Origin: DASQWP01 sp050697555
Lineage (GTDB): Bacteria > Actinomycetota > Thermoleophilia > Gaiellales > Gaiellaceae
Reading direction: 5' to 3'
DNA length: 44,875 nt
Assembly (NCBI GenBank): GCA_050697555.1
Contig: JBOHAD010000011.1
Coordinates: 1-44,875, forward strand
Within the stretch, counting starts at the first letter, position 1; every line of letters starts with the position of its first letter. Shown one piece after another: positions 21,403 through 29,032 of this stretch. A program made the translations under genes and the position numbers. A model generated the notes under the pieces. That model was not told where the DNA came from. It did no database searches and was given only the letters and a program-made list of their open reading frames with translations.

Positions 21403-23480
21403 GTCCCCGCCTGGGCGACCTCCAGAAGCCGCGGCCCGTCCACGAGGAAGATGCGGACGCGGTTCGTGCCGGTGCGGAACGCACTCTCCGGGAGGACGGC
21501 CGAGAACAGGACGTCTCCCGCGAGCGCGAAGGTCCGCGTCGTGGCGGCGATCCGCCCGTTGACGGCGACGGCGACGTCCCGGCCGGTCGAGACGCCCTCC
21601 AGACGACCGGAGGCGCGCGTCGGCACGACGGGTGCGTCCGGGTCGTAGAAGGCGTCGCCGTCGAGCTCCACAGTCGCGCCGCTCCCGTGCGCGACGGGGA
21701 AGCGGTCGACTGGGCGGCCGTGGAGCTCAGGGCGCGGCCCGACCGCGAAGAGCCCCGGCGGCCCGTCCCCCTCGCCGAAGAGCCGGAGCTGGCGTGCGAG
21801 GACTCGGTCGCGCCGCTCGACGAGCTCGTCGGCGCCGCCCGTCACTCGCTCGCCGGACGACGTGAAGACGACCACCTCCGGGTGCCCGCCTGGGCGGAGG
21901 TCGAGAGCCGAGCTCCCGTCCGTCCGCCAGGGGATCGGCACGCCGAGGATGTCGGCCATCGTCGGGAGGACGTCGATGGTGCGAACGTGGGCGTCCACGA
22001 TCCTGCCGGTGCGCTGAGCCGGCGCCTTCACGAGGAGGGGCACGAACGCGATCTCTTCGAGGTTGCCCGCGTGCACGCGCCGCCGCTCGCTGTGCGGCCG
22101 GAAGCTGACGCCGTGGTCGGCGAGCACGACGACGAGCGCATCGTCGTAGAGGCCTTCGCCCTCCAGTCGGTCGAGGACGTTGCCGAGCACGCGGTCGGCG
22201 AAGCCGAGCTGGAGGAGGTAGCGCTGCTGCGCCTGCACGGCGAGCGCCGGGTCGCCCACCCAGCGCTCGTGCACCATGCCCGGCTGGTTCGACAGGGTAC
22301 TGGCGTAGCGCTTCCCGTTCGGCAGGTACTCCCACGGGTGGTGCGGCAGGAGGATGTGGAGGAAGAAGAGCGGCGGCCGCGGCCCCCGCTCGATCGCGTC
22401 GACGAACCGCTCCGCGTAGGCATCCCGGTTTTCGTAGGCGGCCGGGCGTGCTCCGGGCCGCACAGGCCCCGTCTGGAGTCGGACGCTCGGCTCGTCCGCG
22501 CCGCGGAAGTTCCGCCAGGCGTTCGAGATCGGCGGCAGCCGAGAGCCGAGATCCTCCGGGAGGACGACGTGCGCGTAGACGACGGAGAGGTCGGAGACGA
22601 GCGACCCCAGCCGGTCGGCGAGCGGCTCCCGCTCCTGGTCGCAGAGCCGGGGCGGGCAGAGGTGCGTCTGCGACTCGAAGGCGCGGAGGCGGTAACTGCC
22701 GCCGAGGAGCGTGAAGAGGTTGTCCGGATGGTCGAGGTAGAGCGGGAGCTCGTCCTCGTCCGGCCACCGGCCGGTGAGGGCGGCCGGAACGGCGTCGGTG
22801 GTCCATTCGTGCACCGTCGTCGCGTTCCGGTACCAGGTCGCATCCTCGGCGAGGCGGGCGAAGCTCGGATAGCGCACGGCGTCGATCTGCTTCCGGACGT
22901 TCAGGAGTGAGACCGTCGAGAGCTCGTCGAAGACGACGACGACGACCGGCGCCTCGGCCGGCACCTGCGCAAGACGGGGCTCGGGCGCGCTCCTGAGGAC
23001 GAGCCGGGACACGGGTGAGGCAAGGAGGAAGAGCCCGACGAAGAGGAGGGGAGCTGCCCCGAGGACGCTCAGGAGCATGCGGGCCGGCCGCGCGCGCAGG
23101 TAGAGCGCGGCGGCGACCGTGCCGGCGGCGGCCGCCGCTGCGAGCAGCCCCGCGTCCGGCGCCTCCCACGTGTCGATCGCCCCCAGGCAGACGAGCCCGA
23201 CGAGGCCGGCGACGAAGACGAGGTGCGTGGCCGCGGCCGCCCGCGCGTGCGCGAGCCCCGCGAGGGCCTCGACGGCGAGCAGGGCGAGCGGCGGCACGAC
23301 CACGACTCCGAGCGCGAAGAGGACGATGTCCCAGCGGGCCGAGCCGCGCACCGCGAAGAACTCGGCGTTGCGGGAGAGGAGGTCGAAGAGCGGCTGGGCG
23401 AGGGCGAAGGCCGAGAGCGCGGCGAGATGGAGCCCCGCGCGCGCGAAGGAGCCAGGAGGTTCAGGTGCGCGGGGCCGCAC
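21399..23480 (-). CDS. Membrane-anchored sulfatase-like (alkaline phosphatase superfamily) enzyme
   Basis: A 693-residue protein. The N-terminal ~165 residues hold about four to five membrane helices. An extracytoplasmic sulfatase-type domain follows, beginning VVVVVFDELSTVSL (metal-binding D185 and nearby Ser/Thr nucleophile candidate). It includes LFFLHILLPHHPWEYLP and the metal site VVVLADHGVSFRPHSERR near residue 450. The architecture matches phosphoglycerol- or phosphoethanolamine-transferase-like and sulfatase-like hydrolases that modify envelope glycans. The last ~150 residues look like an extra beta domain. The GTG start overlaps the methyltransferase stop by 20 bp, so the two are in one operon. 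Substrate unknown. Confidence 0.88.
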   Translation of the reverse strand: MRPRAPEPPGSFARAGLHLAALSAFALAQPLFDLLSRNAEFFAVRGSARWDIVLFALGVVVVPPLALLAVEALAGLAHARAAAATHLVFVAGLVGLVCLGAIDTWEAPDAGLLAAAAAAGTVAAALYLRARPARMLLSVLGAAPLLFVGLFLLASPVSRLVLRSAPEPRLAQVPAEAPVVVVVFDELSTVSLLNVRKQIDAVRYPSFARLAEDATWYRNATTVHEWTTDAVPAALTGRWPDEDELPLYLDHPDNLFTLLGGSYRLRAFESQTHLCPPRLCDQEREPLADRLGSLVSDLSVVYAHVVLPEDLGSRLPPISNAWRNFRGADEPSVRLQTGPVRPGARPAAYENRDAYAERFVDAIERGPRPPLFFLHILLPHHPWEYLPNGKRYASTLSNQPGMVHERWVGDPALAVQAQQRYLLQLGFADRVLGNVLDRLEGEGLYDDALVVVLADHGVSFRPHSERRRVHAGNLEEIAFVPLLVKAPAQRTGRIVDAHVRTIDVLPTMADILGVPIPWRTDGSSALDLRPGGHPEVVVFTSSGERVTGGADELVERRDRVLARQLRLFGEGDGPPGLFAVGPRPELHGRPVDRFPVAHGSGATVELDGDAFYDPDAPVVPTRASGRLEGVSTGRDVAVAVNGRIAATTRTFALAGDVLFSAVLPESAFRTGTNRVRIFLVDGPRLLEVAQAGT

Positions 23481-24897
23481 GGTAGAGAATTCGCGTCCCG
23501 GAAGGCAGAACCTCGCGGCGCGCGACCTCCCAGCGCTCCGAGAGCGCCCGCTCGAAGCTCTCCGTCCCGTAGTCCGGGTTGGAGTCCGGGCCCTTACCGG
23601 CCAGCAGGCGCTGCACCATCGGATCGTCGCGCGTGGGGAGCTCGATCACGAGCTCCGTGCGCAGGCTCGCGAGCCAGTCCAGGAAAGCCGCCACAGGTAT
23701 GTTTGCTGATATGACAACATGATGGAGGAGCGCGAGGCAGAGCGTCAGCTCGGGCCGGCCGCGCTCCTCGAGCCTGCTCCGTTCGAGGCCCCGCCAGCCG
23801 AGCCCCGGCGAGGGGTCGCCGATGTCGGAGACGAGGGGGAGGATCGTCGCCGAGCCCTCGGCGCGAAGCGTGCGGTAGAGCTCCTCCACCACCGTCGCGT
23901 CGGCATCGAGCGCGACGGTGTAGTCCGCGCTCTCCGCCGCGATGCGCGTGTAGCGGCCGTCGTTGCAGCCGAGGTCCCAGGCGAGTCGGCGGCGTCGGCC
24001 CGCGGCTGCTTCGCGCACGAAGGCTTCCTTCGCTGCGGCGTCCGCCTCCGTGTAGGGGCTCTCCTCGGCGTAGCTCGACCAAGCCGAGCGCCCCGGCTCC
24101 CAGCGGAGCCCCCGCACGAGCTTCTCCAGGCGGCGCACGTTGGCCCGGATGAGGCCCTCGTGGAACCCGGCCGCCCGGAGCTCCCGCTTCACGTCTCGGC
24201 GCCGATCGCCGTAGCGGCCCTCGAGGCGCGCATGCAGGACGACGTGCGCGAGCACCCCGCGGCGGAAGCGGTCCCGCCCGGAGAGGAGGCTCCTGCACTC
24301 GGCCGGGCTGATCCCCTCGAGCGAGCCGCGCAGCCGGGACTGGAAGGGTACGCCCCTGTAGGCCTGCAGGAGGAGGGGATAGAGGAAGAGCATGCAGAAC
24401 TGGCGGTAGCCGGCCCACGGCTCGCCGGCGCGCAGGCGCTCGAAGGAGCCGACGTCGACGAAGACGGGCGAGGCGCCGCGCCACTGAATGTTGTACGGCG
24501 TCGCGTCCTTGAGGATGAGGCCCTCGTCGAGCGCGTCGAGCAGGAGCTCGAGCTGGAGCAGGGCGGCGTCGCGAAGCATCCCGAACGGCCACTCGTACGG
24601 GTAGGAGACGAAGGGGATGCGCTCGTGCGCAAGGACGGCGGCGTACCCCGAGTCCCGGAGCTCCGCAGGGAGGCCGTCCCCGGACGCGACGGGCTCCGTG
24701 GGGACGAGCTTGCCCTCGGCTACCTTCCCCCGGAAGAGGTCGCTCGCGGCGAGCGCCTGCCAGTCCGCGAACCCTTGCACGCTGAGCGCGCGGAGCACGC
24801 GCCCGCCCGCGTAGAAGACGCGGCTGTCCGGGTCCCGAAACGATGCTGGCTCGAGCCGGGGTCCGGACGCGTCCGTTACTGCAAGGGCCCCTTCCAG
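23461..24897 (-). CDS. Class I SAM-dependent methyltransferase with N-terminal extension
   Basis: From GTG 24798 it is 445 residues. The SAM-binding motif WDLGCNDGRYTRIA lies near 272-285, followed by ALDADATVVEELY (acidic loop) and LTLCLALLHHVVIS (motif IV-like). The N-terminal half (~250 residues) holds LILKDATPYNIQW and VFVDVGSFERL, a kinase-like or NoeA-like module also seen in nodulation/exopolysaccharide methyltransferases. The frame is open and protein-like upstream (ASFRDPDSRVFYAGGR), reaching an in-frame stop only near 24930. The sole plausible start there is CTG 24897, given as the limit here, since 24798 would cut a conserved-looking region. It lies between a short membrane protein and the sulfatase. 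Confidence 0.8.
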   Translation of the reverse strand: MEGALAVTDASGPRLEPASFRDPDSRVFYAGGRVLRALSVQGFADWQALAASDLFRGKVAEGKLVPTEPVASGDGLPAELRDSGYAAVLAHERIPFVSYPYEWPFGMLRDAALLQLELLLDALDEGLILKDATPYNIQWRGASPVFVDVGSFERLRAGEPWAGYRQFCMLFLYPLLLQAYRGVPFQSRLRGSLEGISPAECRSLLSGRDRFRRGVLAHVVLHARLEGRYGDRRRDVKRELRAAGFHEGLIRANVRRLEKLVRGLRWEPGRSAWSSYAEESPYTEADAAAKEAFVREAAAGRRRRLAWDLGCNDGRYTRIAAESADYTVALDADATVVEELYRTLRAEGSATILPLVSDIGDPSPGLGWRGLERSRLEERGRPELTLCLALLHHVVISANIPVAAFLDWLASLRTELVIELPTRDDPMVQRLLAGKGPDSNPDYGTESFERALSERWEVARREVLPSGTRILYRAAPRT

Positions 24898-24946
24898 CGA
24901 TACCCGTCGGCTCCCGACCCGCGATCACGCGGCGCAGCGGAGAGCA

Positions 24947-25099
24947 CTAGTCGTCCTTCTTCCGGATCCGAAGGACCTGGAGGAAGCGGCGCCAGTAGAG
25001 CTTGCCAACGACCGCGGCGGCGGCGATCCCGCCGACCACGGCCTGCAAGATCATGCTCCCGGATCCGGGATCCAGGTATCCGAGCGCGCTGTTCACCAC
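24947..25099 (-). CDS. Short single-span membrane protein with LDPGSGSM motif
   Basis: A 50-codon gene read directly from the minus strand. It begins VVNSALGYLDPGSGSM, then one hydrophobic helix (ILQAVVGGIAAAAVVG), then a basic tail KLYWRRFLQVLRIRKKDD. The start is GTG 25099 or 25096; there is no strong ribosome site. The YLDPGSGS segment plus one helix and W-R-R looks deliberately conserved. It lies about 50 bp upstream of the methyltransferase frame on the same strand. That position suggests an accessory or scaffold subunit of the methyltransferase-sulfatase system; the role is inference. Confidence 0.75.
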   Translation of the reverse strand: MVNSALGYLDPGSGSMILQAVVGGIAAAAVVGKLYWRRFLQVLRIRKKDD

Positions 25100-25159
25100 C
25101 GCGTCGGAGGATACACCCGCCGCCCGGCGAGTCGGACGCGCCTCAAGGCGTCGGGACGG

Positions 25160-25276
25160 CTAGCGCCGCGGAGCGCCGAAGAAGCCGCGGTCGTCCAGCC
25201 GGCGCGAATCCACGCCGTAGAAGTAGGAGAGCAGAGCGAGCAGCACGATCAGGGCCAGAACCACCAGACTCGTCAC
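25160..25276 (-). CDS. Very short membrane protein (38 aa)
   Basis: A 38-residue gene read from the minus strand: MTSLVVLALIVLLALLSYFYG followed by VDSRRLDDRGFFGAPRR. One hydrophobic helix has a short charged cytoplasmic-style tail. The start is fixed by a perfect Shine-Dalgarno AAGGAGGT (25284-25291) ending 7 nt before GTG 25276. An in-frame GTG at 25285 overlaps that site and is less likely. Such tiny proteins often stabilise or regulate membrane complexes. It may lead the minus-strand cluster with the 50-codon protein, methyltransferase and sulfatase. Function unknown. Confidence 0.72.
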   Translation of the reverse strand: MTSLVVLALIVLLALLSYFYGVDSRRLDDRGFFGAPRR

Positions 25277-25364
25277 CTGCGTCACCTCCTTCGTTGGTGC
25301 CTACCTCTTCTAACGGTTCACGCCCCCGCTCATTCCGGGCGAGCCTCTCTGCCATCCTCCCGTC

Positions 25365-26528
25365 ATGACGGAGACGGGCGCCGGCCGACGCGTGAAGCCG
25401 CTCGAGCTCTTCTTCGATCTCGTCTTCGTGTTCGCGATCACGCAAGTCACCGGCCTCATGTCGGCCGATCCCACCTGGGGAGGCGTCGGGCGCGGGCTCC
25501 TGGCGCTGAGCGCCGTGTGGTGGGCCTGGGGTGCCTACAGCTGGCTCACGACCACGATCGACCCGGACGCCGCCGTCGCCAAGCTCTCCCTCTTCGCCGC
25601 GATGACCGCGATGCTGATCGTGGCGTTGGCGACGCCTCAGGCCTTCGGTTCCGACGCCGTGCTGTTCGCCTGCGCCTACTTCGTCGTCCGCGCGCTCCAC
25701 ATCGTCGTCTACGCCTCGGCCTCCGAGGAAGTGAGCGTCCAAGCCGCTGTCCGTGCTCTGGCGCCCACCTTCATCACCGCGCCCGTGCTGCTCATCGCAG
25801 CCGGGTTCCTCGACGGGCCGGCCCAGATCGCTCTCTGGTGCGTCGCCCTCGCGATCGACTACGCCGGCCCATACGTGAGGGGCGTGGAGGGCCTCGTCGT
25901 CTCGCCTCTCCACTTCGCCGAGCGGTACGGCCTCATCATGATCATCGCGCTCGGAGAGTCGATCATCGCCGTCGGCGTCGGAGCCGCGGGGCTCGAGCTC
26001 GGGGCCGGCGAGATAGCCGCCGCCGCGGCCGGCCTGGCCATCGCGGGCGCGATGTGGTGGGCGTACTTCGACCTTGTCGCGCCCCTCGCCGAGAGGAGGC
26101 TGGGCGAAGCGGTGGGACACGCGCGCGCCCGCCTGGCCCGCGACGCCTACAGCTATCTCCACTTGCCGATGATTGCGGGAATCGTTCTCGTCGCGCTGGC
26201 GATCAAGACGACGCTCGCCCATGTCGACGAGCCGCTCGCGGCCGTGCCGGCAGTCGCACTCTGCGGGGGTGTCAGCCTCTATCTGCTCGCTCGGACCGCC
26301 TTCCGGCTACGGGTAGTCGGCACCCTCGAGACCGAGCGGATCGTCGCCGCGGTGGCAGCGGCCGCGCTCATTCCGCTCGCCGTCGCCGTGCCGGCGCTGG
26401 TCGCGGTCGCAGCCGTGGCGGCGTTGCTGGCCCTGCTGGTCTCGTACGAGGCGGTCGGCTTCCGCCGGCGAGCGAGAGCAGGTACGAGAGAGGCGCATAC
26501 GGGATTCGAACCCGTGCCGCCGCCGTGA
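25365..26528 (+). CDS. Low-temperature-requirement A (LtrA) family membrane protein
   Basis: A 387-residue protein of the LtrA family, named from a Listeria cold-growth locus; molecular function is not settled. The family N-terminus VKPLELFFDLVFVFAITQ is clear, as are ALSAVWWAWGAYSW, HFAERYGLIMIIALGESIIAVG and GAMWWAYFDL. About ten to eleven membrane helices are visible. The final ~12 residues (AHTGFEPVPPP) are encoded opposite the tRNA-Glu gene and are a familiar tRNA-derived artefact; the original stop may have been lost. The gene starts at ATG 25365, divergent from the small membrane protein genes. Confidence 0.9.
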   Translation: MTETGAGRRVKPLELFFDLVFVFAITQVTGLMSADPTWGGVGRGLLALSAVWWAWGAYSWLTTTIDPDAAVAKLSLFAAMTAMLIVALATPQAFGSDAVLFACAYFVVRALHIVVYASASEEVSVQAAVRALAPTFITAPVLLIAAGFLDGPAQIALWCVALAIDYAGPYVRGVEGLVVSPLHFAERYGLIMIIALGESIIAVGVGAAGLELGAGEIAAAAAGLAIAGAMWWAYFDLVAPLAERRLGEAVGHARARLARDAYSYLHLPMIAGIVLVALAIKTTLAHVDEPLAAVPAVALCGGVSLYLLARTAFRLRVVGTLETERIVAAVAAAALIPLAVAVPALVAVAAVAALLALLVSYEAVGFRRRARAGTREAHTGFEPVPPP

Positions 26529-26563
26529 GAGGGCGGTGTCCTAGGCCACTAGACGAATGCGCC
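26491..26563 (-). tRNA. tRNA-Glu (CTC)
   Basis: A 73-nt cloverleaf on the minus strand. The acceptor GGCGCAT pairs perfectly with ATGCGCC, and the D-arm reads GTCTAGTGGCCTAGGAC. The anticodon arm is CCGCC-CTCTCAC-GGCGG with anticodon CTC, and the T-arm is ACGGG-TTCGAAT-CCCGT. CCA is not encoded. It overlaps the 3' end of the LtrA frame on the opposite strand. TACTCT about 10 nt before the 5' end (26579-26574) is a likely -10. Confidence 0.92.
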
Positions 26564-26573
26564 GTCGGCGCAC

Positions 26574-26579
26574 AGAGTA
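26574..26579 (-). promoter_or_regulatory. -10 box of tRNA-Glu
   Basis: TACTCT on the minus strand ends 10 nt before the first base of tRNA-Glu. Confidence 0.45.
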
Positions 26580-26613
26580 GCGAATCGACTGCGACGCTCC
26601 CGGGAAGGATCCG

Positions 26614-27238
26614 GTGAACGATCCACGGAAGAAAACCGTCCAGGCCGGCTATGACTCGATTGCCGAGCGCTACCTGACCTGGGGTGACGAGATCGAGGGC
26701 GACCCGCGTCGGTTCTTCGTCGAGGAGCTCGCGCGAAGGCTCGCCAACGGCGCGCGAGTACTCGATCTCGGCTGCGGCGCCGGGATGCCTTCGACGTGAA
26801 ACCTCGCCGGACGCTTCGAAGTCGTCGCGTCGACTTCTCCGGGTGCAGCTTCGCTTGGCGCGAACGAACGTGCCCGAGGCGACCTTCATCCAGGCCGACT
26901 TCTCCGAGCTGAGCTTCCCGGACGGATCGTTCGACGGGGTCGCTGCCCTCTACTCGATCTCGCACGTCCCGCGCGAAGAGCACGCCGACCTCTTCCGGCG
27001 GGTCGCAAGCTGGCTCGAGCCGGACGGCTCCTTCCTCGCGTCGCTCGGCTCGGGCGGCAGCCCCGACTGGACGGGCGAGTGGCTGGGCGTGCCGATGTTC
27101 TTCAGCAGCTACGACGCAGAGACGAACCGCACCCTTCTTCGCGAGGCGGGTTTCGAGCTGCTGCTCGACGACGTCGTCGAGATGAGCGAGCCGGACGGGG
27201 AGGTTGCCTTCCTCTGGGTGCTCGCACAGAAGGTGTAG
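26614..27238 (+). pseudogene. Broken class I SAM-dependent methyltransferase
   Basis: The first 61 codons (start GTG with AAGGA upstream) read normally through the SAM motif VLDLGCGAGMPST and then hit TGA at 26797. Continuing requires two +1 shifts. Near 26827 a base is missing before GTCGACTTCTCC, which should encode VDFS. Near 26842 another is missing before GTGCAGCTTCGC, which should encode VQLR. The rest, 26844-27238, reads cleanly as the methyltransferase C-terminus (EATFIQADFSELSFPDGSFDGV, YSISHVPREEH, SWLEPDGSFL). Three lesions lie within about 46 bp. The intact relative would be about 207 residues. Sequencing error cannot be excluded. Confidence 0.85.
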
Positions 27239-27271
27239 CGCCCGGTCGCTGCGCGCGGCACGTGGGCTCAG

Positions 27272-27302
27272 AAAAAACAGAGGCTGGGCCGCCAGCCTCT
27301 GT
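27272..27302 (-). terminator. Canonical intrinsic terminator, minus strand
   Basis: Perfect 11-bp stem ACAGAGGCTGG / CCAGCCTCTGT with a 4-nt loop. Read on the minus strand it is followed at once by six T. It is the clearest U-tract terminator in the window, yet the nearest upstream minus-strand gene stop is ~360 bp away. Confidence 0.85.
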
Positions 27303-27400
27303 AGACGCGCTCGACTCGTGGCGATTGACGCAAATCTCTCGCGGCGAGCGATCTCGCGCAGCGCTGATTGTGCGAATTCTCGCTTGAGTTTTCAAGGGGG

Positions 27401-27409
27401 TGTGGATAA
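27401..27409 (-). other. DnaA-box-like nonamer
   Basis: TTATCCACA on the minus strand matches the strong DnaA-box consensus exactly. It is solitary and no dnaA, dnaN or rpmH gene is near, so an origin is unlikely; it may titrate DnaA or be chance. Confidence 0.4.
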
Positions 27410-27472
27410 CTCGGGCAGGAAGGAGGTCCGGCGCCCTGCGGCCCGAGCGCCGGACCTCCATTCGTGCCCGAG
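27410..27472. ncRNA. Long two-part hairpin, possible structured RNA or terminator
   Basis: The outer stem is CTCGGGCA/TGCCCGAG (8 bp), with an internal loop of 4 and 5 nt. The inner stem is GGAGGTCCGGCGC/GCGCCGGACCTCC (13 bp), with a 12-nt apical loop. All pairs are perfect. It could end the DEAD-box helicase mRNA or be part of a small RNA ending at the downstream U-tract terminator. It matches no RNA family I recognise. Confidence 0.5.
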
Positions 27473-27660
27473 AACCGTCACCGTGCTCCCCTCACAAACG
27501 GCGAGTCCCGCGGGCCCCGGGAACTCCTTGCTTATCTCACATCGCGGGGAGGTGCGACAAGCGTCCGAAGTCGAGGCTTTACCTAGTCCAAAGTCGGGAT
27601 CGAAGGGTGGGCGTCCTGCAGGAGAGCGGTCTCGAGCGCGTCCTCACGGACGGCTCGCGC

Positions 27661-28833
27661 CTACCACTTCGAGCGGCGTCCGCGGCGGCTCGTGTAGACC
27701 AGGCGCGGCCGAGCGGTGCGCATTCCCGCCTCCTCGAACTGCTCGCGGTGCCCCAGCCGGCTCGCGACCCGGCTCGCGTCGGCCTGCTGGTCCGGAAGGA
27801 CGAAGGTGACCGCTATCCCGCTTCGTCCGGCCCGGCCTGTGCGGCCGGTGCGATGGAGGTAGCCCTTGTCTTCCTCGGGCGGGTCGAAGTTGATCACGTG
27901 CTCGATGCCGTCGATGTCGAGGCCGCGGGCGGCCACGTCGGTTGCGACGAGAATGGGCACCTTCCCGTTCTCGAAGCGCTCGAGGGCGCGCTGACGGGCC
28001 CGCTGCGACATGTCGCCGTGCAGGGCCTCCGCCCGGACGTCGTGCCGCCCGAGCCTGAGGACGAGCCGATCGGCTCCGCGCTTCGTTCGTACGAAGACCA
28101 GCGTGAGTCCGTCGGCCCCGCGGACGTGGTCGACGAGCGTCTCCACCTTGGTGTCCACGCTGACGGCGACGAAGCGGTGCTCGATCTCGCCGACGGCCCG
28201 ATCGGCCTGCGCCCCTGCTTCCAAGCGGGACGGGCTGCTCGTGTAGGCGCGTGCGATCTCGCCGATCTCTCCGTCGAGCGTCGCGGAGAAGAACATCGTC
28301 TGCCGGTTCCTGGGCAGCCGGCGCACGATCCGGTCGACCTGAGGCCGGAAGCCCATGTCGAGCATCCGGTCGGCCTCGTCGAGGACCAGGATCCGGAGGC
28401 CGGTAAGGTCGATCATCCTTCTCTGGGCCAGGTCCTCGAGGCGGCCCGGCGTGGCGACGAGCACGTGCGCCGCTCGCGCCCTGGCTGCCTGGTCGCGGAG
28501 CGGTACGCCGCCGTACACGGCGGCGACCCGAAGCCCCTTCAGCGGGGCGAGCGATCGAAGCTCCTCGGTGACCTGCCCGGCGAGCTCGCGCGTGGGCGTG
28601 AGCACGAGCGCACTCGGCCGCGCGTCCCGAGGGCTCGTCCGCTCGACGATGGGGATCGCGAAGGCGAGCGTCTTGCCGGAGCCGGTCGGCGATTTCGCCA
28701 GCACGTCGAGGCCTGCGAGCGCGTCCGGCAGCACCAGGGACTGGATGCTGAACGGCTGGTGGATGGAGCGGGCGGCCAGCGCATCGACGACAGGCACCGA
28801 CACTCCAAGCCCGCGAAAGGACTGCTGTGACAT
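27661..28833 (-). CDS. rhlE: DEAD-box ATP-dependent RNA helicase
   Basis: A 390-residue SF2 helicase core with every motif visible. These are Q-motif region FSIQSLVLPDAL, Walker A SPTGSGKT, PTRELAGQ, TPGRL, LDEADRMLDMGF, SAT in FFSATL, TLVFVRTKRGAD, LVATDVAARGLDI and HRTGRTGRAG. It unwinds RNA duplexes in ribosome assembly, decay or cold adaptation. The tail is short and basic (YTSRRGRRSKW), as in compact RhlE-like proteins; the exact subfamily is uncertain. The start is ATG with AAGGAG 9 nt upstream. The ~200-bp region before it, up to the tRNA-Gln terminator, could give a leader for cold-responsive control, though nothing proves this. Confidence 0.94.
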   Translation of the reverse strand: MSQQSFRGLGVSVPVVDALAARSIHQPFSIQSLVLPDALAGLDVLAKSPTGSGKTLAFAIPIVERTSPRDARPSALVLTPTRELAGQVTEELRSLAPLKGLRVAAVYGGVPLRDQAARARAAHVLVATPGRLEDLAQRRMIDLTGLRILVLDEADRMLDMGFRPQVDRIVRRLPRNRQTMFFSATLDGEIGEIARAYTSSPSRLEAGAQADRAVGEIEHRFVAVSVDTKVETLVDHVRGADGLTLVFVRTKRGADRLVLRLGRHDVRAEALHGDMSQRARQRALERFENGKVPILVATDVAARGLDIDGIEHVINFDPPEEDKGYLHRTGRTGRAGRSGIAVTFVLPDQQADASRVASRLGHREQFEEAGMRTARPRLVYTSRRGRRSKW

Positions 28834-29000
28834 CGTGTTCTACTCCTTCTTCGGTTCGAGACTCGCCTGCCCCGAACGTCCGAAGGAGGAACGAGAAGCT
28901 CATCTCACGGCCGGCCGACTGCCGACCTGTTCGCTCCATAGTATCGGCACCACCGGCCGCGGCGTGAGCACGTTTCCAGCCGAGACACTTCCGGGACGCG

Positions 29001-29024
29001 AAAACCCGCTTCGGATGCGGGTTT
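29001..29024 (-). terminator. Terminator of tRNA-Gln
   Basis: Perfect 8-bp stem AAACCCGC/GCGGGTTT with a 7-nt loop. On the minus strand it ends in TTTT, and it lies directly downstream of the tRNA 3' end. Confidence 0.8.
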
Positions 29025-29032
29025 CCAGAAGG

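Larger units (their letters stand above)
27239..27660. other. Non-coding, structured and locally AT-richer stretch
   Basis: About 420 bp without a supportable gene. It holds a minus-strand U-tract terminator (27272-27302), a small CTTGA/TCAAG inverted repeat (27383-27396), one exact TGTGGATAA DnaA-box-like site (27401-27409) and a long hairpin (27410-27472). The remainder up to 27660 shows no clear element. Frames crossing it have no recognisable protein character. Confidence 0.6.

Noticed and set aside
26797..26799. TGA as selenocysteine codon
   Set aside because: The TGA is followed by two frameshifts and replaces an Arg-like position in the family, not a redox Cys; decay or error is simpler.
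27401..27472. Replication origin
   Set aside because: Only one DnaA box, no cluster, and no dnaA, dnaN or rpmH gene nearby.
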